A program made the translations under genes and the position numbers. DNA of 6,617 nt from JANXQE01 sp035651635 (GTDB lineage: Bacteria; Verrucomicrobiota; Verrucomicrobiia; Limisphaerales; UBA8199). The stretch covers positions 1 through 6,617 of the forward strand of contig DASRFK010000331.1 of the NCBI GenBank assembly GCA_035651635.1, read 5' to 3'. Within the stretch, counting starts at the first letter, position 1, and every line of letters begins with the position of its first letter. The notes beneath the pieces are model-generated. The model worked only from the letters and a program-made list of their open reading frames with translations, searched no databases and had not been told where the DNA came from. This document shows positions 5,697 to 6,617 of the stretch, piece by piece.

Positions 5697-6617
5697 GTGC
5701 CTGACCCTTTTCTTACCCCCGAGCTGCTGCGCCGCCTCGAGCAGTTTCAGCTCCTGGCGTCGCGTCGCGCCAAAAGCTCGAGCCGAGGCGAACGCCGCAG
5801 CCGCGCTCGGGGCCAATCCGTCGAGTTCGCCGATTATCGCCCTTATGTGCATGGCGACGATTTCCGTTACCTGGATTGGAGCCTGTACGGCCGGCTCGAA
5901 CGGCTTTTTCTGAAGCTATACGAGGAAGAGCGGGAGTTGCCGGTCCGCATTTTTATCGATGCGAGCGAGTCGATGAATTTTGGGACCCCGCGGAAGTTTG
6001 ATTTTGCGCGTCAGATTGCCGCGGCCATGGGTTATGTCGCGCTGTGCGGTTTTGACCGGGTAAGTGTTATTCCTTTTCCGTCGTTGCCAGAGCAAACGCC
6101 GGGGCCAGGCAATGCCCGTCTGGCGGAGTTGGCAGCGCGTGGCGCGCTTCGGTCGGTGCGGGGCAAACGATCCGGGATTGAATTCTTCAAAAACCTAAGC
6201 GCGCTAACGGCTGGTGGGCCGGCCGACCTGAACCAGGCGTTGCGACGCGGCGCTCTGGAGGCCAGGCAAGCCGGTCTGGCAGTCGTGTTGAGCGACTTCC
6301 TGGACCCCGCCGGTTACGAGCCGGGCCTCACGGCCTTGACTGGCCGCGGCTTTCAAGTCGACGTAGTCCAGATCCTGTCGCCCGAAGAACTGGCTCCGAC
6401 GAGCTTCGGCGATTTGCGCCTGGTGGATTCCGAGACGGGTGCGACCCAGGAGGTCACTTTTGGCCGGTTCCGCCTGAAGGCTTACCAGCAAAGCGTGCAG
6501 AATTTCATCCAGCGGCTGCGCGAATTTTGCCAGGCCCGAGGCATCAATTTATTCAGCGTCAGCTCCAGTACGCCCCTGGAAGAGCTGTTGCTCAAGCAGC
6601 TCAGGGCGGCCGAAGTA
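5697..6617 (+). CDS. DUF58 domain-containing protein (partial, runs off the right edge)
   Basis: An open frame of 307 codons with no stop before the window end. It carries the DUF58 signature: E43-F-A-D-Y47-R-P-Y, G53-D-D55, L59-D60-W61, and a run of acidic residues EEERE (76-80). This is followed by a VWA-like fold with a D-x-S-x-S metal-site motif (D88-A-S90-E-S92) and a later strand, VVLSDF. DUF58 proteins are the usual partner of MoxR ATPases and are thought to take part in their chaperone-like function. GTG 5697 is chosen because GGAA (5686-5689) lies seven bases upstream, an in-frame stop (TAG 5658-5660) closes the frame further up, and the next residues lead into the family's helical start. 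The gap to MoxR is 63 nt, consistent with one operon. Most of the usual length is present, so only a short C-terminal part is probably missing. Confidence 0.9.
   Translation, partial: MPDPFLTPELLRRLEQFQLLASRRAKSSSRGERRSRARGQSVEFADYRPYVHGDDFRYLDWSLYGRLERLFLKLYEEERELPVRIFIDASESMNFGTPRKFDFARQIAAAMGYVALCGFDRVSVIPFPSLPEQTPGPGNARLAELAARGALRSVRGKRSGIEFFKNLSALTAGGPADLNQALRRGALEARQAGLAVVLSDFLDPAGYEPGLTALTGRGFQVDVVQILSPEELAPTSFGDLRLVDSETGATQEVTFGRFRLKAYQQSVQNFIQRLREFCQARGINLFSVSSSTPLEELLLKQLRAAEV

Overview
The window looks like bacterial chromosome from a moderately GC-rich organism. Gene content points to the Verrucomicrobiota/Planctomycetota group: a secreted PQQ-like propeller opening with a WPQWRGP motif, a FmdB-type zinc ribbon, a membrane-anchored coiled-coil protein upstream of MoxR and DUF58 genes, a free-standing 23S-IVP-type four-helix-bundle gene, and many intergenic GC-rich hairpins. 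This placement is inference from family habits, not from a marker gene. All supported genes are on the + strand.

Layout: (1) 1-176 is a control region with a sigma-70-like promoter (25-53) and an almost perfect 24-bp palindrome (31-54) lying on the spacer and -10 box, placed like a repressor operator. (2) 177-1421 encodes a secreted beta-propeller protein. (3) 1422-2148 holds a 78-aa zinc-ribbon gene (1682-1918) between two inverted copies of a roughly 97-bp repeat (1467-1562 and 1943-2040), plus a short heptamer array just after its stop. (4) 2149-4080 encodes a 643-aa protein with three predicted membrane segments, a long coiled coil and a low-complexity tail. (5) 4085-4616 is a compact cassette: a four-helix-bundle gene (4183-4599) bounded by oppositely oriented arrays of the heptamer TTGCAGG. 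(6) 4632-5633 is a complete MoxR-type AAA+ ATPase. (7) From 5697 to the window end runs a DUF58 protein, cut off by the window edge.

The coiled-coil, MoxR and DUF58 genes appear to form one operon. MoxR ATPases with DUF58/VWA-type partners are thought to act as chaperone-like machines on envelope or cofactor-containing proteins; the coiled-coil protein would be the membrane partner, and more VWA genes may follow beyond the right edge.

The most striking feature is the cassette that splits this operon. Removing the arrays and everything between them would leave the coiled-coil stop and the MoxR start only 19 nt apart. In RNA the two arrays can pair over 30 consecutive positions (27 Watson-Crick, 3 G-U), placing almost the whole four-helix-bundle gene in a loop. 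That is the layout of the intervening sequences in some bacterial 23S rRNA genes, which carry the same protein family and are cut out by RNase III, but here it sits in a protein-coding operon. The zinc-ribbon gene upstream is likewise enclosed by long inverted repeats, of a different sequence.
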